Of a stretch of DNA of 64,000 nucleotides, positions 53,332 to 62,158 are shown one piece after another. Below the pieces are notes generated by a model, which saw only the letters and a program-made list of their open reading frames with translations, had not been told where the DNA came from and did not search any database. Within the stretch, counting starts at the first letter, position 1; each line of letters opens with the position of its first letter. The translations under genes and the position numbers were made by a program. The stretch comes from Aequorivita soesokkakensis (GTDB taxonomy: Bacteria > Bacteroidota > Bacteroidia > Flavobacteriales > Flavobacteriaceae), in the NCBI RefSeq assembly GCF_001641085.1, contig NZ_LXIE01000002.1:1-64000 (forward strand), written 5' to 3'.

Positions 53332-53361
53332 CCCCCTGCTAGCGCGAGCGTCCCGCTCGTG
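53332..53361. repeat. 30-bp GC-rich repeat, right copy
   Basis: Direct copy of 52961-52990 with a single C/T difference, 371 bp away; the pair brackets the small lipoprotein gene. Confidence 0.75.
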
Positions 53362-53397
53362 CACAATCCAAAAAAATAAATCTTTTAAAATTTCCCC

Positions 53398-53452
53398 TCG
53401 CGCGCTTTTGTAAAGCGTGCCTAGCTATATAAAGCATTTGTAATGCGCTTTA
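53398..53452. repeat. REP-like double hairpin, left copy
   Basis: GCGCGCTTTTGTAAAGCGTG forms one hairpin and GCATTTGTAATGC a second. A shorter relative is at 54093-54133 at the other end of the DUF4199 gene. The 253-bp gap before that gene otherwise holds only this and the 30-bp repeat. Confidence 0.6.
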
Positions 53453-53569
53453 CCCACACCACTACGTCAAAGCTTGATTTTTGATGCTTGAAGGGTATTG
53501 AATAACTATCTCTATGTACTTTGTAACAAATTAAATCTCAGGCTCGTCTTATCTGAAAATATTAATTTC

Positions 53570-54106
53570 ATGATACAAAACAAAAATCTCCCAATTAAAA
53601 TTGGAATGGTGCTAGGCACAACCCTAGGCATAGTGGTGATCACCAATGCCATCATACGCTATAAAACAGGTATGATTGTTCGAAACGAACAAATACTAAA
53701 CTATGTATATTGGACAATATTTGCATTGTCTGTATTTTTTGCCGTATCCAGATTTAGAAAACTTGACCCTTCCTCTTTTTCATTGCGTCAAACAGTAAAA
53801 ATAGGCCTATTGGCCGGACTCTTGAGTGGGGCATTATATACAATCTATATTGTCATCCTTAACAATTATATTGTTCCAGACCTTTCTTCTCAAGTAGTCG
53901 AGTATTATAAGCAGGAGCTTGCCTCAAATAGCTCCGAATTATCTAAAGAAGACATTCTGGATTCAATAGCTGTAACTGAATTAAACCCAGCCGTTAGGGG
54001 AGTTATGTATGTATTTGTATGCATGACTTTCGGCATAGCATACGCAACGTTGAGTACTATAATATTGAAGCGACTCAATAGAGTACCACCGGGTGCGCTT
54101 TTGTAA
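53570..54106 (+). CDS. DUF4199 membrane protein
   Basis: 178 aa from the ATG at 53570; the frame extends to TTG 53498 but that part is not conserved-looking. Four membrane helices (PIKIGMVLGTTLGIVVITNAI, VYWTIFALSVFFAVS, VKIGLLAGLLSGALYTIYIVIL, AVRGVMYVFVCMTFGIAYATL) and a loop with LSSQVVEYYKQEL, as in DUF4199 proteins of Bacteroidota. Function unknown. Its last codons (PPGALL and stop) are formed by the REP-like repeat. Confidence 0.85.
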   Translation: MIQNKNLPIKIGMVLGTTLGIVVITNAIIRYKTGMIVRNEQILNYVYWTIFALSVFFAVSRFRKLDPSSFSLRQTVKIGLLAGLLSGALYTIYIVILNNYIVPDLSSQVVEYYKQELASNSSELSKEDILDSIAVTELNPAVRGVMYVFVCMTFGIAYATLSTIILKRLNRVPPGALL

Positions 54107-54133
54107 AGAGTGACTATATTTGCAATGCGCTCT
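54093..54133. repeat. REP-like double hairpin, right copy
   Basis: GTGCGCTTTTGTAAAGAGTG followed by TGCAATGCGCTCTA; diverged copy of 53398-53452, overlapping the 3' end of the DUF4199 gene. Confidence 0.6.
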
Positions 54134-54200
54134 ATCTTTAAGCCTACACAACCCAAAAACTTCTCACTTCTTACAGCTCCCTACTCAAGTTCTATTTTAG

Positions 54201-54208
54201 TACTTTTG
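54201..54208 (+). promoter_or_regulatory. uvrB -7 promoter element
   Basis: TACTTTTG, exact TAnnTTTG, 21 bp before the uvrB start. Confidence 0.5.
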
Positions 54209-54229
54209 TAAAGCAACGAAAAAGAACAA

Positions 54230-56227
54230 ATGAATTTTAAATTAACTACGGAATATACTCCCTCTGGAGACCAACCCCAAGCCATAAAAGCCTTGGTGGA
54301 AGGAATAGAAGCCGGAGAAAAATACCAAACCCTATTGGGCGTTACAGGCTCCGGAAAAACTTTTACCGTGGGCAATGTAGTGCAGCAGGTGCAAAAACCA
54401 ACCTTGGTGTTGGCGCACAACAAAACCCTTGCGGCGCAGTTGTACACAGAGTTTAAAAACCTCTTCCCCGAAAACGCGGTGGAGTATTTTGTTTCCTATT
54501 ACGATTATTACCAGCCCGAAGCGTTTATACCAAGCAGCGGCACTTATATTGAAAAAGATCTCTCCATAAATGAAGAGATTGAAAAAATGCGGCTTAGCAC
54601 CACCTCATCCTTACTTTCGGGCAGGAGGGATGTACTTGTGGTTTCTTCGGTTTCCTGTTTGTACGGTATCGGGAACCCAGCCGAGTTTCAGAAAAACGTA
54701 ATCAGTTTGGAAAAAGGGCAGATCATCTCCCGCACCAAATTGTTGCACCGTTTGGTGCAAAGTCTCTATTCCCGTACCGAAGCAGAATTCAACCACGGCC
54801 GTTTCCGCATAAAAGGGGATACGGTGGATGTGTTTCCAGGGTATGCAGATGATGCTTTCAGAATCCACTTCTTTGGCGATGAAATTGAGGAGATTGAAGT
54901 CTTTGACCCTTTGAACAACAATATAAAAGCGAAGTACGACAGACTGAATATTTATCCCGCGAATATGTTCGTAACCTCGCCCGATGTGCTTCAGGGCGCC
55001 ATCCGAAACATTCAGGATGATTTGGTAAAACAGGTTGATTATTTTAAGGAAATAGGAAAACATCTGGAGGCCAAACGCCTTGACGAGCGCACCAATTTCG
55101 ACCTTGAAATGATTCGCGAACTTGGGTATTGTAGCGGGATTGAAAACTATTCGCGCTATTTGGATCAACGTCTGCCCGGCACGCGCCCGTTCTGTTTGCT
55201 GGATTACTTCCCGAAGGATTATTTAATGGTTGTGGATGAAAGCCACGTTTCCATTCCGCAGGTTGGTGCAATGTACGGCGGCGACCGTTCCCGAAAGGAA
55301 AACTTGGTGGAATACGGTTTTCGTTTACCAGCCGCGATGGACAACCGCCCATTAAAGTTCGAGGAATTTGAAGCCCTGCAAAACCAAGTAATCTACGTAA
55401 GCGCCACGCCCGCCGATTACGAACTTGAAAAAAGCGGCGGTGTTTATGTGGAACAGATTATTCGTCCCACAGGTTTGCTGGACCCACCAATTGAAGTACG
55501 CCCAAGCCTAAACCAGATTGATGATTTGTTGGAGGAAATTCAGCTTCGCATAGAAAAAGACGAACGCGTTTTGGTTACCACGCTTACCAAAAGAATGGCA
55601 GAGGAATTGACCAAATATTTAACCCGAGTACAAATCCGCACCCGCTACATCCACAGTGATGTGGATACCTTGGAACGCGTGGAGATTATGCAGGATTTGC
55701 GTCTTGGTTTGTTTGATGTTTTGGTAGGAGTGAACCTTTTGAGAGAAGGATTGGACTTGCCGGAAGTTTCCTTGGTAGCCATTCTCGATGCCGACAAGGA
55801 AGGATTTTTGCGAAGCAACCGCTCCCTGACCCAAACCGTTGGTCGTGCTGCCCGGAACTTGAATGGAAAGGCGATTATGTATGCCGATAAAATAACCCGC
55901 AGTATGCAGGAAACCATTGATAGTACAAATTACAAAAGAGAAAAACAGATTGCTTACAATCAAGAGCACGGCATTACGCCAACACAAATCAAAAAGTCTT
56001 TTGAAAACTCACTGACAAAATCAAAACAAGCGGCTTACACGTTTGAAAACGCCGAAAGTCTTGCCGCAGAAGCTGAGGTGGAATATTTAACGAAAGCCCA
56101 GATAGAAAAGAAAATCCGCGACACGAGAAAAGCCATGGAAACAGCCGCAAAGGATTTGGATTTTATGATGGCGGCCAAGTTGCGGGATAAGATTAAAACG
56201 TTTCAGAAACAGTTGGAGGAAGTTTAA
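54230..56227 (+). CDS. uvrB: Excinuclease ABC subunit UvrB
   Basis: 665 aa, full length. Walker A GVTGSGKTFTVGN, beta-hairpin region YYDYYQPEAFIPSSGTYIEKD, Walker B VVDESHVSIPQ, helicase motifs VTTLTKRMAEELTKYL and QTVGRAARN, and C-terminal UVR motif for UvrC contact (RDTRKAMETAAKDLDFMMAAKLRDKI). Damage-verification helicase of nucleotide excision repair. Alone, with heptanucleotide repeats downstream. Confidence 0.98.
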   Translation: MNFKLTTEYTPSGDQPQAIKALVEGIEAGEKYQTLLGVTGSGKTFTVGNVVQQVQKPTLVLAHNKTLAAQLYTEFKNLFPENAVEYFVSYYDYYQPEAFIPSSGTYIEKDLSINEEIEKMRLSTTSSLLSGRRDVLVVSSVSCLYGIGNPAEFQKNVISLEKGQIISRTKLLHRLVQSLYSRTEAEFNHGRFRIKGDTVDVFPGYADDAFRIHFFGDEIEEIEVFDPLNNNIKAKYDRLNIYPANMFVTSPDVLQGAIRNIQDDLVKQVDYFKEIGKHLEAKRLDERTNFDLEMIRELGYCSGIENYSRYLDQRLPGTRPFCLLDYFPKDYLMVVDESHVSIPQVGAMYGGDRSRKENLVEYGFRLPAAMDNRPLKFEEFEALQNQVIYVSATPADYELEKSGGVYVEQIIRPTGLLDPPIEVRPSLNQIDDLLEEIQLRIEKDERVLVTTLTKRMAEELTKYLTRVQIRTRYIHSDVDTLERVEIMQDLRLGLFDVLVGVNLLREGLDLPEVSLVAILDADKEGFLRSNRSLTQTVGRAARNLNGKAIMYADKITRSMQETIDSTNYKREKQIAYNQEHGITPTQIKKSFENSLTKSKQAAYTFENAESLAAEAEVEYLTKAQIEKKIRDTRKAMETAAKDLDFMMAAKLRDKIKTFQKQLEEV

Positions 56228-56229
56228 GT

Positions 56230-56366
56230 TCAATTTTCAATGTTCAATGTTCAATTTTCAATTTTCAATTTTCAATTTTCAATTTTCATTTTTATTAACC
56301 TGCAACCTGCAACCTGCAACCTGCAACCTGCAACCTGTAACCTGCAACCTGCAACCTGCAACCTGA
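56230..56366 (+). repeat. Two adjacent heptanucleotide tandem repeats
   Basis: About eight units of TCAATTT (two as TCAATGT) at 56230-56285, then ten units of AACCTGC (one AACCTGT, last AACCTGA) at 56297-56366. They fill the gap between uvrB and the metalloprotease gene. Confidence 0.9.
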
Positions 56367-56417
56367 ACCCCCTAATCCCTATTCGCTCTTCGCTAATTCC
56401 TAAATCCTAATTTTACA

Positions 56418-57065
56418 ATGCCTTTAACGTACCTTACTGTCCCTATTTTGTATTTTGCCTGTTATATGTTACCAGCGCAAAACATCAATTTGGACAATAA
56501 GATTATTCCCGAAAGCATCAAAAAGGAAGTTATTGAGGCAATTACCTTTTACCCTGAACTTTACGATACTGCAATAGAATTCAAATTCAAGGACAATATA
56601 AAAAAATCAACCATGCAGGCGCAGCCGCGGTTTGCAAGCTTTTTTAAGGCGAAGGAGAATCGGGAATATGTAATTTTGATCAGCAGAAACATTCAGATTG
56701 AAGGTGAGCATTTCACAATGGAAGATATACCTTCCGACGTAAAAGTAGGGTGGATAGGCCATGAACTTGGTCATATTATGGACTACCGCGATCGCACTAA
56801 TATGGGGATGCTGATTTTTGGTATAAAGTATTTGCTTTCCCCTTTGCACATTAAGGAAGTGGAGCGCACGGCAGATACCTATGCCATACAGCACGGAATG
56901 GGGGATTATATCTTGACTACGAAAAACTTCATTTTAGAGAACGCCCATCTTTCCGAAAAATACAAAGAGCGAATCCGTAGGCTCTACATTTCTCCAGAAG
57001 AAGTAATGGAGCTCATTAATAAAAATAAAGTGGAAGAGGAACCTGAGATTGTTGGGGAGGGATAG
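56418..57065 (+). CDS. Putative zinc metalloprotease (HExxH)
   Basis: 215 aa. Hydrophobic N-terminus (YLTVPILYFACYMLPAQ) as signal or anchor. HELGH at 115-119 is a zinc-binding gluzincin-type motif; a third ligand may be the Glu in KEVERTADTYAIQHG (~147-149). The middle helix region MLIFGIKYLLSPLHIKE suggests membrane proximity. Exported or membrane-bound peptidase of unknown substrate; the match to a named family is uncertain. Confidence 0.8.
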   Translation: MPLTYLTVPILYFACYMLPAQNINLDNKIIPESIKKEVIEAITFYPELYDTAIEFKFKDNIKKSTMQAQPRFASFFKAKENREYVILISRNIQIEGEHFTMEDIPSDVKVGWIGHELGHIMDYRDRTNMGMLIFGIKYLLSPLHIKEVERTADTYAIQHGMGDYILTTKNFILENAHLSEKYKERIRRLYISPEEVMELINKNKVEEEPEIVGEG

Positions 57066-57069
57066 TTGG

Positions 57070-57117
57070 ATTGTTAGATTGTTAGATTGTTGGATTGTTA
57101 GATTGTTGGATTGCTGG
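57070..57117 (+). repeat. Octanucleotide tandem repeat
   Basis: Six units of ATTGTTAG (variants ATTGTTGG, ATTGCTGG), starting 4 bp after the metalloprotease stop. Confidence 0.85.
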
Positions 57118-57186
57118 AAGGCCCTTGACCCTTCGACTGAACTTTGACTATGCTTATGGCGACAAGATTTAAAATTTTGTATTTTT

Positions 57187-57228
57187 CATTACTAATTACT
57201 AATTACTCACTACTCACTACTCATTACT
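57187..57228 (+). repeat. Heptanucleotide repeat running into a stop codon
   Basis: Six 7-bp units of the type CATTACT / AATTACT / CACTACT. The last contains the TAA stop of the GH3 gene (57224-57226 on the minus strand). Confidence 0.8.
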
Positions 57229-58750
57229 CAATTTGAGTTTTCACAAAAGCTTCCCATTCCGAAAACTTTTCTTCACCCATTACCTTTTCCATTTTAACCT
57301 GTCCGCCTTTCTTTTTGTTTTTGGCATTCCACTCGTGAAAAACAGCTGGATTCACGGTAGTAACTTTTACACCTTTTAATGCTTTTGAGCGCGCAACTGC
57401 GTAATTTTTATTCGCTTCTTTTAAAGCTTCGTCCAATGCATCCGCTATTTCTTTGGAATTTTTTTTGGACTCAGTTCCCAAATACCAATGATGGTAAAAT
57501 TCGTCCTCAATTTTGACTGCCGCCAGTGTAAATTCAGGAATCCGAATATCAAATTTCTCCTCCATTTCACGTAAGGCGACTTCCATTTTGTTCACTGAAA
57601 GTTGCGAGCCCACCACATTTAAAAAGAATTTGGTGCGCCCCGTGATTTTTATTTCGGCCTTTTCAATATCGGTAAAAGCAATGGTATCACCAATCAAATA
57701 ACGCCAAGCTCCGGAAACGGTGCTGATTATCAAAACGTAATCTGTATCGGGCTCGACTTCCGCAAGGGTTAGGGCAGGGGCGTCCTGAGAAAGCGAACCG
57801 TCCTCGTTTATATATTCAGGTTTAAAGGGAACGAATTCAAAATAGATTCCGTTATCGGTCACCAGTTTCATCGAAGTGGTATCGGGCCTATTCTGAAACG
57901 CCAAAAATCCTTCCGAAGCCAGATAAGTATCAATCACAATAATGGGATGTGCCAGCAATTGGTTGAAACTTTTCTCATACGGCTGAAACGCAACGCCACC
58001 TGTGGTATAGACTTGCAGGTTTGGCCAGATTTCGTGAATGTTTTTTGCATCGTGATATTCAATTACCTTTTTCATCATCAGTTCCATCCAAGATGGAATT
58101 CCGCTCAAGGCGCCAATGTCCCAATTACGGGCATTTTTGGCGATGGTTTCCACTTTTTGGTCCCAGTCGTCCATTTGCGCAATTTCCTCACCCGGTTTGT
58201 AATAACCCCGAAACCAAAACGGAATGTTGCTTGCGCTGATACCGCTTATTTCACCCTCCAAAAATTGATCTTGTTTCTCTAGATTTGTGCTGCTTCCGAG
58301 CATCATAATTTCCTTTTCGTAAAAATCGGAAGGGATTTCGAAATTGGTCAACGCGCCCACCTGCTTTATTCCCGTGGTTCTTATTGCCTCTATCATTTCA
58401 TCGGTAACCGGAATTCTTTTTGAGGTTTTTCCCGTGGTGCCACTGCTTCGGGCAAAATACGTGGGCGTTCCCGGCCAGCTAATATCCTTTAGACCTTCTT
58501 GGGTTTTACACCACCATTCCTTCTCCATTTGGTGGTAATCAAAATAGGGCACTTTTTCAGAAAATGATTTTTCCAGATCTTCAGATTCCAAGATTTGTGA
58601 GAAACCGTAATATTTTCCGAAGGCGGTATCCTTTGCTTTTTCGAGCAGCTGTTTTAAAACCTCCTTTTGTGATTCAACGGGAGATTTTTCCGAAACGATT
58701 GCGCCGCGAAGATCTATCGCTGTTTTTATAATTGAGCCAAGTATTGCCAT
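57224..58750 (-). CDS. GH3 auxin-responsive-promoter family acyl-adenylating enzyme
   Basis: 508 aa, a normal length for bacterial GH3 proteins. ANL-type adenylation features: phosphate-binding [22 protein letters not shown]-binding [30 protein letters not shown] and hinge region [24 protein letters not shown]. Plant members conjugate amino acids to acyl hormones; the bacterial substrate is unknown. Start at the ATG at 58750 ([16 protein letters not shown]). GH3 genes are regular residents of Bacteroidota genomes, so a recent plant origin is not implied. Confidence 0.93.
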   Translation of the reverse strand: MAILGSIIKTAIDLRGAIVSEKSPVESQKEVLKQLLEKAKDTAFGKYYGFSQILESEDLEKSFSEKVPYFDYHQMEKEWWCKTQEGLKDISWPGTPTYFARSSGTTGKTSKRIPVTDEMIEAIRTTGIKQVGALTNFEIPSDFYEKEIMMLGSSTNLEKQDQFLEGEISGISASNIPFWFRGYYKPGEEIAQMDDWDQKVETIAKNARNWDIGALSGIPSWMELMMKKVIEYHDAKNIHEIWPNLQVYTTGGVAFQPYEKSFNQLLAHPIIVIDTYLASEGFLAFQNRPDTTSMKLVTDNGIYFEFVPFKPEYINEDGSLSQDAPALTLAEVEPDTDYVLIISTVSGAWRYLIGDTIAFTDIEKAEIKITGRTKFFLNVVGSQLSVNKMEVALREMEEKFDIRIPEFTLAAVKIEDEFYHHWYLGTESKKNSKEIADALDEALKEANKNYAVARSKALKGVKVTTVNPAVFHEWNAKNKKKGGQVKMEKVMGEEKFSEWEAFVKTQIE

Positions 58751-58860
58751 TTAAATTTTTTTTGAAACTACGATTTTTCATAAAGTTGGAAGGCGCAATT
58801 AAATCAATTTTAACCTTTTTCTTTTTGCGCTTCAATAGTGTTATCTTTACCAAAAAAAGA

Positions 58861-59715
58861 ATGCACCACCCAGACTCAGTACGTTTAAACAAAGCAATTA
58901 GCGATAGCGGTTACTGTTCCCGCCGAGAGGCCGATACCTTAATTGAAAAGGGACGCGTAACCGTGAACGGCGAAAAGAGTGGGCTGGGCGATAGGGTGAT
59001 GCCCAATGATGAGGTTCGCGTGGACGGAAAACTCATCAAGGAAAATACAGCAGAAGTATTTATAATGCTAAACAAACCTGTTGGAATTACTTGCACAACC
59101 GACACCCGTTTTGATGACAATGTGGTGGATTTTATAAACCATCCCGAACGTATTTTCCCCGTGGGAAGACTGGATAAGCCCAGTGAAGGCCTTCTTTTAT
59201 TGACGAATGAAGGCGATATTGTAAACAAGATCCTTCGCGCTGGAAACAAACACGAGAAAGAATATATCGTAAAAGTTGATAGGCACGTAACGGATGAATT
59301 TATAAAACGGATGGGCTCCGGAATTCCTATTTTAGACACGGTTACCAAGCGATGTAAAGTTGAACGAATAAGCAGGTTTGAGTTTCGAATTATATTAGTG
59401 CAGGGTTTAAATAGACAGATTCGCAGAATGTGTGAGTATTTGGGGTATGAAGTGGTAGCACTGCAACGGGTACGATTAATGAATTTGGAATTGGGGGATT
59501 TGCCAGTAGGACAGTGGCGCGACCTTACTCCTGAAGAGCTAAAAACCCTAAGGGATTCCGTAAAGGATAGTGACGGTTTGCCTATGGCATACTTAAAGGA
59601 TGGCCGCCAAAAGGCTGTGGAAACAATAAAACCGGAAAAGAAAAGGCAAGAGGAGCGGAATTTAAAGAGGGAGCAAAATAGTACTGGAGGACGAAGAAGG
59701 AGAGGCCCAAAATAG
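58861..59715 (+). CDS. rluF: 23S rRNA pseudouridine synthase RluF
   Basis: 284 aa from the ATG at 58861; 43 upstream in-frame codons are hydrophobic noise and would overlap the divergent promoter. S4 RNA-binding domain ([31 protein letters not shown]), then the RsuA/RluF catalytic domain with the Asp in [28 protein letters not shown] and [20 protein letters not shown] match E. coli RluF closely. Modifies U2604 in 23S rRNA (and tRNA-Tyr in E. coli). Lys/Arg-rich tail. Confidence 0.93.
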   Translation: MHHPDSVRLNKAISDSGYCSRREADTLIEKGRVTVNGEKSGLGDRVMPNDEVRVDGKLIKENTAEVFIMLNKPVGITCTTDTRFDDNVVDFINHPERIFPVGRLDKPSEGLLLLTNEGDIVNKILRAGNKHEKEYIVKVDRHVTDEFIKRMGSGIPILDTVTKRCKVERISRFEFRIILVQGLNRQIRRMCEYLGYEVVALQRVRLMNLELGDLPVGQWRDLTPEELKTLRDSVKDSDGLPMAYLKDGRQKAVETIKPEKKRQEERNLKREQNSTGGRRRRGPK

Positions 59716-59788
59716 TGCCATGAAAAAACCGCGCACCGATTGAGTAGCACGCGGTCATTTTCAACTAACTAACCAAATTAAATTTCAA

Positions 59789-60220
59789 TTATGAAATCTC
59801 AACCATTTTCTTCAATGCTTTCTTTTCTTCCATTTTAGGAAGGGTAACCCGAAGGACCCCATTTTCGTAACTGGCCTGAATTTCTTCAGTTTTTATGTTT
59901 TCAGGAAGCTTGAAAGTGCGCTCGAAACTGCTGTAATTAAACTCCCTTTTCTTGAAGTGTGAATCGCTGGTTTCTTCTTTCTTTTCTTCTACCTTTTTTG
60001 CAGCTATTTTAAGTGTATCTTCCTCAGCCTCAATGGTAAAATTTTCTTTCTGCAATCCCGGTGCAGCCAATTCGACTACAAAATTCGGCAAATTTTCAAT
60101 AATATTTATCGCTGGAATGCTAAATGTTTCATAATTATTTAGCGCATCCATTCGGTTCTCCAAAAATAGATTGTCCAAAAGTCCGGGCAACCAAATACTG
60201 TTTTTATTAACTGTTTTCAT
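59789..60220 (-). CDS. Small heat-shock protein, Hsp20/alpha-crystallin family
   Basis: 143 aa. Alpha-crystallin domain: PNFVVELAAPGLQKENFTIE, LKIAAKKVEEKKEE, SSFERTFKLPENI and ASYENGVLRVTLPKMEEKK, ending KKMVEIS. ATP-independent holdase that binds unfolding proteins. Monocistronic on the minus strand, convergent with rluF, with a 208-bp AT-rich upstream gap in which I see no further gene. Confidence 0.95.
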   Translation of the reverse strand: MKTVNKNSIWLPGLLDNLFLENRMDALNNYETFSIPAINIIENLPNFVVELAAPGLQKENFTIEAEEDTLKIAAKKVEEKKEETSDSHFKKREFNYSSFERTFKLPENIKTEEIQASYENGVLRVTLPKMEEKKALKKMVEIS

Positions 60221-60428
60221 AACTATATATTGTTTGTGTTATTTTTTAAATTCCCTATTACTTATTCAATAACAATTCCAAGTAATAAAACAGGTCATTT
60301 TGACCGATTTTTAATTTTTTTAAATGACTTTTTGTCTGGGTTTTGAATATTTATTTCAACATTTATTTCATTTTTAAGAATAATGACATTTGCATTGATT
60401 AATTTTAAAATTGAACTAACTCCCGTTT

Positions 60429-61703
60429 ATGAAAAAACTCTTCATCCGAATTTTTGATTTCTTCAATACCATAGAAAGTAAGATTGCCTTTTATCCAACC
60501 TTGTTGGCCTTTTCAGGATTTTTGGTAGCGCTTTTAATGATATATTTAGAGCAACAGGGTATTTCCAGAAAAATTATGGATGTATTCCCTCTATTGATGG
60601 TCGAGGATGGAGATACCGCATTGACGGTGTTAAGCGCGTGTTTGGGTGGGCTTATTTCGTTAATGGTTTTTAGTTTTTCAATGGTGATGCTGCTTTTGAG
60701 CCAAGCATCGAATAATTATTCCCCGCGATTGCTTCCTGGATTGATTAGTGATAAGCGGCACCAATTGATTTTAGGGATTTATTTGGCTACCATTCTCTAT
60801 AATATCTTTACGCTTTTTTCCATTGAGCCCAGTGAGGATAAATATACGCTTCCGGGATTTTCCGTACTCTTGGGGATTGCTTTCACCATTCTTTGCTTGG
60901 TTGCTTTTATATATTTCATCCATAATATTTCACAGAGTATTCAGATCAATAATATTCTTGAAAATATTTTTCACGATGCCGAAAAAAGGCTTCAAAAACT
61001 CATAAAATCTGAAGAAAATTCAAACAGGAATTTCCCAAATACTGAAAATTGGCATGAATACAAAGCTGGTCGCAGTGGCTATTTTCAGAATATTTCAACA
61101 AAAAATATTTTGAATATTTGCGACGAGGAAAAAACCAAGATTTACATAACAGTTCCCAAAGGATTCTTTGTTTTGAAGAACGGAATTTTTATAAAATCTG
61201 AAAAGAAGCTTGATGAAAAGGTTGTGGATGCTATTATTTCAAACATTAGTTTCGCACGGGGCGAGTTGGTGCAAGACAACTATCTTTTGGCGTTTAAACA
61301 GATTACCGAAATTGCCGTAAAAGCAATGTCTCCCGGAATAAACGATCCGGGAACGGCCATTAACGCTATAGACTATTTGACGGAACTTCTTGCGCTGCGA
61401 ATGCAAAAAAGGGACAACGGAATAATTGTCCACGACGAAAAGGCGCTGCTGAAAATAGCCATTGTTAGTTTTAAGGAAGTTGTATATAATGTGATGGCGT
61501 CGCTGCGAACCTATTGCAAGCACGACCCGATTATGGTTGAAAAATTATTGTGGATGCTGAAATATCTTGAAAGACAACCTACTGCCCAAGAAAATTATCA
61601 CACTGTTATAAAAGAGGAAATGGAAACATTGTTAAAGCAGGCAAAGAAGGCTTTTGACTCTAATAAAGATGTTGTTTCTATTGAGAATATTGCTTCAGAC
61701 TAA
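60429..61703 (+). CDS. DUF2254 membrane protein
   Basis: 424 aa. Four N-terminal membrane helices (~20-40, ~70-92, ~115-135, ~145-170) containing LSACLGGLISLMVFSFSMVMLLLSQASNNYSPR, then a cytosolic domain. The signature AVKAMSPGINDPGTAINAIDYL lies near residue 300. Family function unknown. Its stop overlaps the convergent TerB gene by 4 bp. Confidence 0.92.
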   Translation: MKKLFIRIFDFFNTIESKIAFYPTLLAFSGFLVALLMIYLEQQGISRKIMDVFPLLMVEDGDTALTVLSACLGGLISLMVFSFSMVMLLLSQASNNYSPRLLPGLISDKRHQLILGIYLATILYNIFTLFSIEPSEDKYTLPGFSVLLGIAFTILCLVAFIYFIHNISQSIQINNILENIFHDAEKRLQKLIKSEENSNRNFPNTENWHEYKAGRSGYFQNISTKNILNICDEEKTKIYITVPKGFFVLKNGIFIKSEKKLDEKVVDAIISNISFARGELVQDNYLLAFKQITEIAVKAMSPGINDPGTAINAIDYLTELLALRMQKRDNGIIVHDEKALLKIAIVSFKEVVYNVMASLRTYCKHDPIMVEKLLWMLKYLERQPTAQENYHTVIKEEMETLLKQAKKAFDSNKDVVSIENIASD

Positions 61704-62095
61704 TTGTAATAGATTTTGAAGATTTTAAGAAGCTCTTCCGCTGGAACCATTTTATCTTCGTAGCATTCCATTTTTTTAAGGATTTGGTCGGCAACTATCG
61801 GACGGATACCCATTTTCAACCCAAAATTTTTTAAAGCGATTACTTCTTTTTCGTGGGTTTCATTGTCCACGTTCATCACTAGAATCAATTTGTAGAAATG
61901 CGTGATTCGTTCCACTTCAGAATATAAAGGTTTTGAAGGCTGTGGATTCTCAAAAAGCGCCATCACTTCTTTATTGGAAATGTCCATTCGCTTTGCAATC
62001 TTTTGGATAAATTCAACTTCGGAAACGTTTATTTTTCCGTCGGCCATCACCATATTTATTAAATCACTTAGTAAGGATTTGGGGTTTTTATCCAT
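61700..62095 (-). CDS. TerB-family protein
   Basis: 131 aa, helical. Acidic metal-binding loops MVMADGKINVSEVEFIQKIAK and VMNVDNETHEKEVIALKNFG match the TerB/DjlA N-terminal fold. Tellurite-resistance role is not implied; such single-domain proteins are often envelope-stress related. Downstream of sucC on the same strand but beyond sucC's terminator; it has only 4 bp overlap with the converging DUF2254 gene. Confidence 0.85.
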   Translation of the reverse strand: MDKNPKSLLSDLINMVMADGKINVSEVEFIQKIAKRMDISNKEVMALFENPQPSKPLYSEVERITHFYKLILVMNVDNETHEKEVIALKNFGLKMGIRPIVADQILKKMECYEDKMVPAEELLKIFKIYYN

Positions 62096-62111
62096 AATTA
62101 AAACTCAAAAA

Positions 62112-62141
62112 AAAGACCCTTGCTAAATGCGAAGGGTCTTT
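62112..62141 (-). terminator. sucC terminator
   Basis: AAAGACCCTT / AAGGGTCTTT around a 10-base loop, 18 bp past the sucC stop on the minus strand. Confidence 0.85.
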
Positions 62142-62158
62142 ATGTAAATTATTAATTT

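Noticed and set aside
56229-56370. CRISPR or coding repeat in the uvrB downstream gap
   Set aside because: Simple heptanucleotide tandem repeats with no spacers and no open frame of interest.
57224-58750. Horizontal transfer of a plant GH3 gene
   Set aside because: GH3-family proteins are common in Bacteroidota and codon use here looks like that of neighbours.
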